Shown here: positions 1 through 6,039 of the stretch, piece after piece
How the letters are laid out: each line of letters begins with the position of its first letter
Position numbering within the stretch: position 1 is the first letter of the stretch
NCBI GenBank assembly: GCA_963580095.1
Contig: CAUZJQ010000222.1
Span: 1 to 7,401 of the forward strand
Reading direction: 5' to 3'
DNA length: 7,401 bases
From: CAJWLW01 sp963580095
Lineage (GTDB): Bacteria; Verrucomicrobiota; Lentisphaeria; JABSQK01; CAJWLW01
Made by a program: the position numbers and the translations under genes
The notes under the pieces: model-generated
Database searches by the model: none
Told to the model about the DNA's origin: nothing
The model's input: only the letters and a program-made list of their open reading frames with translations

Positions 1-126
1 CCCCGCGATGAACGTCCGCCCCGCGATGAACGTCCGCCCCGCGATGAACGTCCGCCCCGCGATGAACGTCCGCCCCGCGATGAACGTCCGCCCCGCGATG
101 AACGTCCGCCCCGCGATGAACGTCCG
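1..126 (+). repeat. Perfect 18-bp tandem repeat, 7 copies visible (coding)
   Basis: The unit CCCCGCGATGAACGTCCG occurs seven times head to tail with no mismatch, and the array touches the window edge, so the true copy number may be higher. The unit length is a multiple of three, so changes in copy number keep the reading frame. In frame 1 it encodes Pro-Arg-Asp-Glu-Arg-Pro. Identity at every third codon position points to recent expansion or homogenisation rather than old selection on the peptide alone. There are no spacers, so this is not a CRISPR array. Confidence 0.95.
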
Positions 127-330
127 CGCGGAAATGACGACTCCGAGGCGCGTTTGCGATCGCAGGCCAAAGACGCCGCCGCCGAAGTCCGCAAGTGGGG
201 AGAGAAGATTCAGCTCAAGCTGCGCGATCAGAGCGAAGCCGAAAAAATCGTTGAAATGTTCAACGACGATTCCGAAATCACCGCCGAAGCCATTGGCGAC
301 GGCAAAGTCATGATCCAGCTGCGCGGCTGA
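1..330 (+). CDS. 3' end of an unrecognised gene with a (PRDERP)n linker
   Basis: Frame 1 is open from the window edge to TGA at 328-330, giving the last 109 residues of a protein whose start is upstream. Residues 1-42 are seven identical PRDERP hexapeptides, a charge-balanced and proline-rich segment that should be disordered. Residues 43-109 are a charged tail with a probable helix (about 50-66) and a compact end containing KIQLKLRDQSEAEKIVEMF and closing with GDGKVMIQLRG, which reads as strand-helix-strand. This frame is preferred over the overlapping frame-2 ORF (8-313) because downstream of the repeats it gives ordinary protein sequence with GC-rich third positions like the neighbouring genes, whereas frame 2 becomes a Ser/Pro/Lys/Arg-rich shadow. 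I do not recognise the family. The short alpha/beta tail loosely recalls C-terminal extensions of some ABC-transporter ATPases, but that is only a guess. The SDR gene starts 19 bp after the stop, so co-transcription is possible. Confidence 0.75.
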   Translation, partial: PRDERPPRDERPPRDERPPRDERPPRDERPPRDERPPRDERPRGNDDSEARLRSQAKDAAAEVRKWGEKIQLKLRDQSEAEKIVEMFNDDSEITAEAIGDGKVMIQLRG

Positions 331-349
331 ACCCGCACCTCTGATTCGT

Positions 350-1147
350 ATGTCCGTCGACACCTCAAATTTCGACCTGACCGGACGCGTGGCCATCGTT
401 ACTGGCACCAGTCGAGGTCTCGGTCAATATCTCGCACGGGCGTTGGCCCGCGCCGGTGCCGACTTAGTGATTACCAGTCGTCGGCTTGAGGCGCTGAGCG
501 AATTCCAGGCAGAGATTGAGGCGCTCGGTCGTCGGGTCTTGCCCCTCCAGCTCGATGTCGGCGATCCCGACAGTATCACCTCGATGGCGGCTGCCGCTGC
601 CGATGCCTTCGGCCACATTGACATTCTCTTCAACAACGCCGGTTGCAATATCCGCAAGCTGGCCATGGATGTCACCTGGGACGATTGGAATATGGTGCTT
701 GATACCAATCTTCGCGGTACTTTTTTCGTGGCCCAGTCCGTTGCCCGCTATATGATTCCGAATGGCTACGGCCGGGTCATCAACATCGGTTCCGTCACCT
801 GTGCCAGTGGCTATGCCGGTCTTGGCCCCTACTGCGCCAGCCGCGGCGGTGTCAAGCAGTTGACTATGAGCTTGGCAGACGATTGGGGGGGGGACGGAAT
901 CACCGTCAATTGCCTGGCGCCCGGTTGGTTCAAGACGGCCCAGAATCAGGTAATGTATGAGGACCAGGAATGGGTTGAATACTTGTGCGAACGCATTCCG
1001 CTGAACCGCCCCGGCAAACCCCGTGACCTCGACGGCGCCGCCGTTTTTCTGGCCTCCGAAGCCAGTGAATACATCACAGGCCAAACCCTTTTCGTCGACG
1101 GCGGCATGACCGTCGGCAGAGTCTGCGCGCTCCCCACGAAATCTTGA
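350..1147 (+). CDS. Short-chain dehydrogenase/reductase (SDR) with Arg at the catalytic Lys position
   Basis: This is a 265-residue cytosolic NAD(P)-dependent oxidoreductase of the classical SDR family, with the usual length. Visible motifs in order are the cofactor-binding TGTSRGLG (residues 18-25), NNAG (95-98), the structural/catalytic Asn (N120), the active-site Ser (S148), Tyr161, a PGW turn after the substrate loop (191-193), and a C-terminal TGQTLFVDGG. Spacing from Ser to Tyr is 13 residues, as in active SDRs. The YxxxK motif, however, reads Y-C-A-S-R: Arg165 replaces the lysine that normally lowers the tyrosine pKa and binds the nicotinamide ribose. The overall pattern resembles gluconate 5-dehydrogenase or 3-oxoacyl reductase-type SDRs, but substrate cannot be assigned. 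A run of nine G (885-893) lies in the coding sequence and the frame is intact through it. There is no clear Shine-Dalgarno sequence. The start fits because the Rossmann strand begins about 13 residues in. Two sugar-enzyme genes follow, so a sugar or polyol substrate is likely. Confidence 0.93.
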   Translation: MSVDTSNFDLTGRVAIVTGTSRGLGQYLARALARAGADLVITSRRLEALSEFQAEIEALGRRVLPLQLDVGDPDSITSMAAAAADAFGHIDILFNNAGCNIRKLAMDVTWDDWNMVLDTNLRGTFFVAQSVARYMIPNGYGRVINIGSVTCASGYAGLGPYCASRGGVKQLTMSLADDWGGDGITVNCLAPGWFKTAQNQVMYEDQEWVEYLCERIPLNRPGKPRDLDGAAVFLASEASEYITGQTLFVDGGMTVGRVCALPTKS

Positions 1148-1196
1148 TCCCACTCTGACCCCGGAATCCCGACCCCGAGATACCCGAGTCCTTCCA

Positions 1197-2015
1197 ATGG
1201 CCGATCTGTCACGTCTTTGCATCCACACCATCACGACTCGTCCGTGGAGTATCGAACTTGCCGTGCCGTATTTCGCCGCTGCCGGTGTGCGCGGCATCAG
1301 TGTGTGGCGTGATGCATTGGAGGGACGCGATACCGACACCGTCCGTCACCTGATCGAGCTGGGCGGCTTGTCCGTCACCTCATTGGTACGTGGTGGATTT
1401 TTTACCGCCGGCAGCGCTGCGGGCCGCCTGCAAGCCATCGAGGATAACCGTCGGGCGCTAGAGGAATGCGAGGCTGTCGGAGCACCGCTGCTGGTGCTGG
1501 TTTGCGGCGCGACGCCCGGCCAGAGCGTTGCCGATAATGTCGATCAGATTCAGGAAGGCATCGAGGCGATCCTCGAGCAGGCCGAGAGTACCGGGATACG
1601 CTTGGCTGTCGAACCGCTGCATCCGATGTATGCCGACACCCGCTCCGCCATCGCAACTGTGAAAATGGCCAATGACCTCTGCGACCGTATCGATTCATCC
1701 ATGGTCGGCGTCACCGTCGATGTCTTTCACTGCTGGTGGGACCCCGATCTTCAGGCCGAAATCACTCGCGCCGGTGCTGCTGGGCGGCTGTTTTCCTATC
1801 ACGTTTGTGATTGGAAAACCGACATGAGCGATATGCTCAACGACCGCGGGTTGATGGGGGAGGGCGTCATCGACATACCACAAATCACCAGCTGGATGGA
1901 TGACGCTGGCTTCGACGGCGCGATCGAGGTGGAGATTTTCTCGACCCGATGGTGGGCGGAAGACCAAGGCTCGTTTCTTAGTGAAATTGTTGACACCTAC
2001 ACACGCTGCGTCTAA
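1197..2015 (+). CDS. Sugar phosphate isomerase/epimerase-like TIM-barrel protein
   Basis: This 272-residue protein matches the xylose isomerase-like TIM-barrel (AP endonuclease 2) superfamily, which includes sugar epimerases, hydroxypyruvate isomerase, inosose dehydratase and 3-dehydroshikimate dehydratase. Putative divalent-metal ligands sit at the expected strand ends: Glu139 (LAVEPLHP), Asp175 with His178 (VDVFHCWWD), His202 with Asp205 (SYHVCDW) and Glu246 (AIEVEIFS). A GEGVID segment (222-227) matches the G-x-G-x-[IV]-D turn common in the family. No signal peptide is visible, so it should be cytosolic. It starts 49 bp after the SDR gene, without an obvious Shine-Dalgarno sequence, and ends 11 bp before the Gfo/Idh/MocA gene. 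That trio commonly marks a catabolic route for a sugar, inositol or sugar acid. Because shikimate genes follow, 3-dehydroshikimate dehydratase is an alternative, but nothing in the sequence singles it out. Fold assignment is firm; the substrate is unknown. Confidence 0.9.
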   Translation: MADLSRLCIHTITTRPWSIELAVPYFAAAGVRGISVWRDALEGRDTDTVRHLIELGGLSVTSLVRGGFFTAGSAAGRLQAIEDNRRALEECEAVGAPLLVLVCGATPGQSVADNVDQIQEGIEAILEQAESTGIRLAVEPLHPMYADTRSAIATVKMANDLCDRIDSSMVGVTVDVFHCWWDPDLQAEITRAGAAGRLFSYHVCDWKTDMSDMLNDRGLMGEGVIDIPQITSWMDDAGFDGAIEVEIFSTRWWAEDQGSFLSEIVDTYTRCV

Positions 2016-2016
2016 C

Positions 2017-2021
2017 GGGAG
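2017..2021 (+). promoter_or_regulatory. Shine-Dalgarno sequence for the Gfo/Idh/MocA gene
   Basis: GGGAG lies 5 nt before the ATG at 2027, directly after the TAA stop of the TIM-barrel gene. It supports that start codon and translation as part of one operon. The SDR, TIM-barrel, aroA and GH88 genes lack such a clear site. Confidence 0.7.
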
Positions 2022-2026
2022 ATTCG

Positions 2027-3184
2027 ATGGCCACCACGCATACTGTCGGCATTATCATGAACGGCGTCACCGGACGCATGGGCACCAATCAGCATCTCAA
2101 ACGATCGGTCGCCGATATTCGTGATCAGGGTGGGGTCAAAGTCGGTGACGACACGATCATGCCCGACCCCGTCCTGGTCGGCCGCAACCCGCAGAAACTC
2201 GAAGCCCTGGCCGCCGAGACCGGTGTCGAGAACTGGACCACCGACCTCGACAGTGTCCTCGCCGATGACCGCTACAGCGTCTACTCCGACTTCCAGACTA
2301 CCGACCGTCGCGTCGCTGCCGTCAAGCAGGCCGTTGCGGCAGGTAAACACATCTACTGTGAAAAACCGACCGCGCTCAATACTGCCGACGCCCTCGAGTT
2401 GCACCGAATTGCGGAGTCCGCCGGTGTCAAACACGGCGTTGTCCAGGATAAACTCTGGCTGCCTGGAATCGTCAAACTAAAGCGCCTCATTGACCAGGGT
2501 TTCTTCGGCCGGATCCTGTCCGTCCGAGGCGAGTTCGGCTACTGGGTGTTTACCGGCGAGGATGCTGAACAGCCGGCACAGAGACCGTCATGGAATTACC
2601 GTGCCGAAGACGGCGGCGGCATCATCTTCGACATGCTTTGTCATTGGCGCTATGTCCTCGACAACACCTTCGGAAACGTCAGAAGCGTCTCCTGTGTGGC
2701 TGCCGTGCATCTGCCCGAACGCTGGGATGAAAAGAATGAGCACTATGACGCCACCGCCGAAGACGCTGCTTACGCCACCTTCGAGATCGATGGCAACATC
2801 CTCGCGCACTTCAACTCCTCGTGGTGTGTCCGGGCGCGGCGTGACGACCTGTTGACCATTCAGGTCGACGGCACCGATGGCAGTGCCGTCGCTGGGCTGC
2901 GCGGCTGCCTGGTGCAGAGTCTGGAAGACACCCCACGGCCCGTCTGGAATCCCGATGTCGCGCAACCTATCGATTATTACGCCGACTGGACCCCCGTCGA
3001 CGCCGATGACCAGTTTGAAAACGCCTTTAAGGTCCAGTGGGAACTTTTTCTGCGCCATGTCGTTTTCGACGAGCCATTTCGTTGGGGACTGCTCGAGGGC
3101 GCCAAAGGCGTCCAACTCGCTGAGCTCGGCATCCAATCCTGGAAAAATCGTGCCTGGAAACAGGTCGTCGATCTCGAGGTTTGA
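2027..3184 (+). CDS. Gfo/Idh/MocA family NAD(P)-dependent oxidoreductase
   Basis: This 385-residue cytosolic dehydrogenase has an N-terminal Rossmann domain beginning VGIIMNGVTGRMG (7-19), a glycine-rich nucleotide loop of the form also seen in dihydrodipicolinate reductase. The family's signature CEKPTAL follows, with Lys113 as the expected catalytic lysine (E112-K113-P114). The C-terminal alpha/beta domain carries GYWVF, a Trp/Asn/Tyr segment near 189-191 and DMLCHWRYVLDN, giving Asp202 and His206 as the likely remaining catalytic pair. Family members oxidise or reduce sugars, inositols or their phosphates at a ring or chain hydroxyl. The long, well-conserved-looking middle (KHGVVQDKLWLPG, DDLLTIQVDGTDGSAVAGLR) puts it in a large-form subgroup that I have the impression often sits beside TIM-barrel isomerases, as here. 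It follows the TIM-barrel gene by 11 bp and precedes aroE by 3 bp. Substrate is not predictable. Confidence 0.93.
   Translation: MATTHTVGIIMNGVTGRMGTNQHLKRSVADIRDQGGVKVGDDTIMPDPVLVGRNPQKLEALAAETGVENWTTDLDSVLADDRYSVYSDFQTTDRRVAAVKQAVAAGKHIYCEKPTALNTADALELHRIAESAGVKHGVVQDKLWLPGIVKLKRLIDQGFFGRILSVRGEFGYWVFTGEDAEQPAQRPSWNYRAEDGGGIIFDMLCHWRYVLDNTFGNVRSVSCVAAVHLPERWDEKNEHYDATAEDAAYATFEIDGNILAHFNSSWCVRARRDDLLTIQVDGTDGSAVAGLRGCLVQSLEDTPRPVWNPDVAQPIDYYADWTPVDADDQFENAFKVQWELFLRHVVFDEPFRWGLLEGAKGVQLAELGIQSWKNRAWKQVVDLEV
3176..3180 (+). promoter_or_regulatory. Shine-Dalgarno sequence for aroE inside the upstream gene
   Basis: GAGGT lies 7 nt before the GTG at 3188 and overlaps the last codons of the Gfo/Idh/MocA gene. 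It decides for GTG-3188 as the aroE start (GTG-3191 would be one codon later at 10 nt) and implies that aroE translation is coupled to the preceding gene. Confidence 0.7.
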
Positions 3185-3187
3185 CCC

Positions 3188-4030
3188 GTGGTGGTACCGC
3201 TCAAATACGGCTTACTCGGATGGCCCGTTAAGCACTCCGTATCGCCGCAGATGCACGGCGCCGGCTTCCGCGCCCTCGGCCTTGATGCCACCTACGAGCT
3301 TGTCCCGATCGAACCGGAAAACTTCGATCTGCGGATTCCGCAGCTCGTCGCCGAAGGCTTCCGAGGCTGGAACATTACGATCCCGCACAAGGGCGCGATG
3401 TTCGCACACCTCGACCAGATCGATCCGGTCGCGCGTCAGGCGGAAAGTGTCAACACTGTCTGCCAACGCGACGGCCGGTTGCACGGATATTCCACCGACG
3501 GCTACGGTCTCGAACGCGCCCTCAGCGAAGCCTTCGGGATCGACATCGCCGGCGGTACCTTCATTTTCTGGGGAACCGGCGGTGCAACCCGCGCGACAGC
3601 CACGCACTTCGCCTATCACGGTGCTGCTCGTCTTGTCCTGGTGAACCGCACCGTCGAAAAGGCTGTGACCCTCGCCGTTGCCCTGCGGGAATTCGCGCCG
3701 AAATGTGAGGTGTCCATATTTGATCCGACCGACGGCTTGTTACCGGACGCCGTAGCCGAAGCCCCCACCATCATCCAGGCCACCAGCGTTGGTATGGACG
3801 GTGAGACCCTGGCCATCCCGATCGACTTCCTGACTCCGGGCCGCAACGTAATGGACATGATCTACCGGAAGACCCCATTATTGCAGGCCGCCGAGGCTGC
3901 TGGCTGTCGCGTCGCGGACGGTCGTGCCATGCTCCTGTATCAGGGCGTTAAGAGCTTCGAGATCTGGACCGACCAATCCGCGCCTGTAGGCGTCATGCGC
4001 CAGGCACTCGAAGAGGCTCTCCAACCGTGA
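3188..4030 (+). CDS. aroE: Shikimate dehydrogenase (NADP+), AroE
   Basis: AroE reduces 3-dehydroshikimate to shikimate with NADPH. The 280-residue length is typical. The N-terminal substrate domain shows GWPVKHSVSPQMH (shikimate-binding Ser17 and Ser19), NITIPHK with catalytic Lys68 (62-68), SVNT (Asn89) and YSTDGYG with catalytic Asp104. The last motif has Ser102 where Asn is usual (NTDG). The Rossmann domain shows GTGGATRA (129-136) and an NRT motif (153-155), which in this family goes with NADP preference. The end shows ATSVGM, a DMIY strand and the ML-x-x-Q motif with Gln252, followed by FEIWTD where FxxWTG is common. It starts with GTG 3 bp after the Gfo/Idh/MocA stop and ends with TGA followed at once by in-frame TAA. 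Its partners aroA and aroK lie downstream behind a separate spacer. Use on quinate or a related polyol is possible given the operon, but the biosynthetic role is the default reading. Confidence 0.95.
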   Translation: MVVPLKYGLLGWPVKHSVSPQMHGAGFRALGLDATYELVPIEPENFDLRIPQLVAEGFRGWNITIPHKGAMFAHLDQIDPVARQAESVNTVCQRDGRLHGYSTDGYGLERALSEAFGIDIAGGTFIFWGTGGATRATATHFAYHGAARLVLVNRTVEKAVTLAVALREFAPKCEVSIFDPTDGLLPDAVAEAPTIIQATSVGMDGETLAIPIDFLTPGRNVMDMIYRKTPLLQAAEAAGCRVADGRAMLLYQGVKSFEIWTDQSAPVGVMRQALEEALQP

Positions 4031-4160
4031 TAAAGCGACGTGACGCTGCAATCCAATCCCAAGTTTAGGGCCAGCCCTGACCTTAAAATGACGGGTTTGG
4101 CGTATTTCTGCCCGCGCGAGCAGGCGAGGCGGTATAGTATAAAATTCCAACCGAACTGTC
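4031..4160 (+). other. 130-bp intergenic spacer between aroE and aroA
   Basis: This spacer has no credible small ORF. It holds two weak dyads: AGCG/CGCT (4034-4037 with 4044-4047) and AGGG/CCCT (4067-4070 with 4075-4078). Neither is followed by a T tract, so a factor-independent terminator is not supported. The 3' end turns abruptly AT-rich at 4133-4147, immediately before aroA. The spacer makes aroA-aroK likely to have their own promoter, though read-through from the upstream operon cannot be excluded. Confidence 0.6.
4133..4143 (+). promoter_or_regulatory. Putative -10 element for aroA-aroK
   Basis: The GC-rich spacer is interrupted by TATAGTATAAA, which offers two overlapping -10-like hexamers, TATAGT (4133-4138) and TATAAA (4138-4143). 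No good -35 hexamer is found 16-18 bp upstream. With either hexamer, transcription would begin about 6-15 nt before the aroA ATG at 4161, giving a very short leader. That fits the lack of a Shine-Dalgarno site for aroA. Confidence 0.4.
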
Positions 4161-5462
4161 ATGTCTGACACCGCCATCCAAATCCAGCCGGTCAAATCCC
4201 TCGACGCTGCCATCAGCGCACCGCCGAGTAAGGCGCATTCGCTGCGCTACATCTACATCGCTGCACTGGCAGACGGTGTTTCCCGACTCGATCACCTGCT
4301 GCTGGGGGAGGACCAGCATCACGCGCTTAATGCCATCCGCAGCCTTGGCGTTCCTGTCGAACTGGACGAGAGTGCCGCCGCCGCCGCCATCCATGGTACC
4401 GGTGGCCGACTGCAGGCACCCGACAACGAACTCTTCATTGGCAACTCGGGCGTCGGCATACGTTTCCTCACACCCATTGCAGCGTTGATTGCCGACGGCA
4501 CCGTAACTCTGACCGGCGACGAGCGGATGTGCAACGGTCGACCGATCGCTGACTTGCTCACAGCGCTGGCGCCTCTCGGAATAACTGCGGCTTCGACGCG
4601 CGATAACGGGCTGCCGCCGTTGCTCGTTCAAGGCGGCGGTATCCGCGGCGGCACCACGCATCTGCGCGGCCAGGCGTCGTCGCAGTATTTCTCGGCAATC
4701 CTTATTGCGGCGCCGTTCGCTGACGAAGACGTCACGATTCACGCCGATGGCGAGATCAAATCGCGCCCCTATATCGACACGACGATCGCTGCGATGCAGG
4801 CATTTGGCGTCAAGGCCGAAGTCACCGCAAGCGGCTTCAGAGTTGCTGCCGGCCAGCGTTATCAACCTTTGCAGACAGCCATCGAAGGCGATTACTCCAG
4901 CGCCTCCTACTTCTTCGCCGCCGCCGCCGTCACTGGAGGTAAAATCCGCGTCGACGGGTTGCGGTCGGATTCCGACCAGGGCGACCGCTACATTGTCGAG
5001 GCCCTGCAGACAATGAACTGTCATGCCCAGTTCTCAGACGACACCGTCGAGCTGCAGGGCGGGCCGTTGGCCCCTATCGAGACGGATATGTCGAACTATC
5101 CGGACTTGGTCCCAACCCTTGCGGTAGTCGCTGCCTTTGCCGATGGCACCAGCGTTTTTACAGGCGTGGAGCATTTGCGTATCAAGGAAAGTGACCGCCT
5201 CGCGGCCACCGCAACCGAGCTCCAGCGCTTGGGCGCCGATGCCGAAGATGCAGGCGATCGTCTCATCGTCCGTGGCCGCGCCGGTGAAGGTATGCATGGC
5301 GCGACGATCGAGACATACAATGATCATCGCCTTGCAATGGCCTTTGCAATTGCCGGACTTCGCGTGCCCGGGGTTGTGATCACCAACCCGGTATGTGTCG
5401 CCAAATCGTTTCCAGACTTTTTCGAGCGCCTCGCCGACATTACAGCACAGGACCGATCATGA
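4161..5462 (+). CDS. aroA: 3-phosphoshikimate 1-carboxyvinyltransferase (EPSP synthase), AroA
   Basis: AroA joins phosphoenolpyruvate to shikimate-3-phosphate. The 433-residue length is normal (E. coli 427). Recognisable active-site positions, with E. coli equivalents by eye, are Lys24 (K22), Arg29 (R27), Gly97 (G96), Arg101 (R100), Arg127 (R124), Ser173-Ser174-Gln175 (S169-S170-Q171), Tyr204 (Y200), Asp315 (D313), Lys342 (K340), Arg346 (R344), His389-Arg390 (H385-R386) and Lys415 (K411). All key charged residues are present, so it should be active. The SSQ-Y-F-S-A segment and SRPYID resemble class I enzymes. Two loops are unusual: PPSKAHSLR has Ala25 where Ser23 is usual, and GNSGVGIRF replaces the classical GNAGTAMRP, giving Val98 and Phe102 at the T97 and P101 positions. 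Both positions are known to affect glyphosate binding. The gene overlaps aroK by 4 bp (ATGA), indicating translational coupling. Confidence 0.96.
   Translation: MSDTAIQIQPVKSLDAAISAPPSKAHSLRYIYIAALADGVSRLDHLLLGEDQHHALNAIRSLGVPVELDESAAAAAIHGTGGRLQAPDNELFIGNSGVGIRFLTPIAALIADGTVTLTGDERMCNGRPIADLLTALAPLGITAASTRDNGLPPLLVQGGGIRGGTTHLRGQASSQYFSAILIAAPFADEDVTIHADGEIKSRPYIDTTIAAMQAFGVKAEVTASGFRVAAGQRYQPLQTAIEGDYSSASYFFAAAAVTGGKIRVDGLRSDSDQGDRYIVEALQTMNCHAQFSDDTVELQGGPLAPIETDMSNYPDLVPTLAVVAAFADGTSVFTGVEHLRIKESDRLAATATELQRLGADAEDAGDRLIVRGRAGEGMHGATIETYNDHRLAMAFAIAGLRVPGVVITNPVCVAKSFPDFFERLADITAQDRS
5449..5452 (+). promoter_or_regulatory. Shine-Dalgarno sequence for aroK inside aroA
   Basis: AGGA lies 6 nt before the ATG at 5459, within the last codons of aroA. 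Together with the ATGA overlap it fixes the aroK start at 5459 rather than the in-frame ATG at 5393, which would add 22 residues ahead of the Walker A strand. Confidence 0.6.
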
Positions 5463-5980
5463 ACATTGTTCTTATCGGCTATCGTGGCACCGGCAAGAGC
5501 GCTGTGGGTGCTCTTTTGAGCCGGTATCTGGACCGGCCGCTGATCGATACCGACATCGAAATAGCCAAGGCGGCGGGCAAGAGTATCCGTGAGATTTTCC
5601 ACGACGACGGCGAAACGGCTTTTCGCGAACACGAACGCCTCGCGGTTGAGGCCGCGGCGGCCCATGACGGGGTTATCATTTCAACGGGTGGCGGCGCTAT
5701 TGTCGATCCAGCCAATGCCACCTGTCTCACGGCTGATGGCTTCGTCGTTCTGCTGCAGGCGGCGCCGGAGACGCTGTTGGGTCGGATCCTCAACGACTCG
5801 AATCGACCCGCCCTGACCAGACACGACGCACTGACCGAAATCAAAGTGAAACTCGACGAACGCCGCACCGCATATGACAGCGTTGCCCAGATGTCCATCG
5901 AAACGGATGACCTCACGCCGCAACAGGCGGCACAGACGATTCTGGTCGAACTGCAGCATCGTGGTATTGAAATCTCATAG
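5459..5980 (+). CDS. aroK: Shikimate kinase, AroK
   Basis: AroK phosphorylates shikimate with ATP to give shikimate-3-phosphate, the substrate of AroA encoded just upstream. The 173-residue length is typical. Visible motifs are the Walker A loop GYRGTGKS (7-14), the DTD motif with Asp32 (shikimate/Mg binding), GETAFREHE with Arg56 (shikimate-binding Arg58 in well-studied enzymes), the Gly-rich STGGG loop (74-78), the lid RPAL with Arg115, and ERRTAY with Arg134 (the C-terminal substrate-binding Arg). All expected catalytic and binding residues are present. The start is chosen at 5459 because it gives the canonical N-terminus MNIVLIGYRG, overlaps the aroA stop by 4 bp and has a Shine-Dalgarno site. 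The gene ends with TAG and is followed by a 96-bp spacer, so it is probably last in the aroA-aroK unit. Confidence 0.96.
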   Translation: MNIVLIGYRGTGKSAVGALLSRYLDRPLIDTDIEIAKAAGKSIREIFHDDGETAFREHERLAVEAAAAHDGVIISTGGGAIVDPANATCLTADGFVVLLQAAPETLLGRILNDSNRPALTRHDALTEIKVKLDERRTAYDSVAQMSIETDDLTPQQAAQTILVELQHRGIEIS

Positions 5981-6014
5981 TCCCACTCGTAACCTCCAAG
6001 CTTGCGGACCTTTC

Positions 6015-6030
6015 GTTTTGTGGTCAAAAC
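6015..6030 (+). other. Small hairpin downstream of aroK
   Basis: GTTTTG (6015-6020) and CAAAAC (6025-6030) form a perfect 6-bp stem around a TGGT loop, 34 bp after the aroK stop. It lacks a GC-rich stem and a T tract, so it is at best a weak or factor-assisted transcription end or an mRNA 3' structure. Confidence 0.25.
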
Positions 6031-6039
6031 ACCGAAATG

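Noticed and set aside
1..126. CRISPR-like array
   Set aside because: Units are contiguous with no spacers and lie in an open reading frame.
8..313. Frame-2 ORF with repeated MNVRPA peptides
   Set aside because: It is the out-of-frame reading of the 18-bp array. After the repeats it becomes a Ser/Pro/Lys-rich shadow and ends inside the frame-1 gene, which is open from the edge and gives sensible protein.
1148..1196. Repeated GACCCCG words between the SDR and TIM-barrel genes
   Set aside because: Only two short copies in C-rich sequence, with no dyad or consistent spacing; likely compositional.
464..1339. 291-codon ORF on the minus strand
   Set aside because: It lies antisense to the SDR and TIM-barrel genes, shows no recognisable motif, and is expected from GC-rich codon usage on the opposite strand.
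4067..4078. Possible terminator after aroE (AGGG-CCAG-CCCT)
   Set aside because: The stem is only 4 bp with a 4-nt loop and has no T tract, so it is too weak to call.
4096..4102. TTTGGCG as a -35 element for aroA
   Set aside because: It lies about 30 bp or more before the -10-like hexamers, beyond the 16-18 bp spacing needed.
4083..5024. 313-codon ORF on the minus strand
   Set aside because: It is antisense to aroA, whose motifs are unambiguous, and its composition is typical of a shadow frame.
5393..5458. Upstream in-frame ATG for aroK at 5393
   Set aside because: It would add 22 residues inside aroA. The ATG at 5459 has a Shine-Dalgarno site, the ATGA overlap and the canonical shikimate kinase N-terminus.
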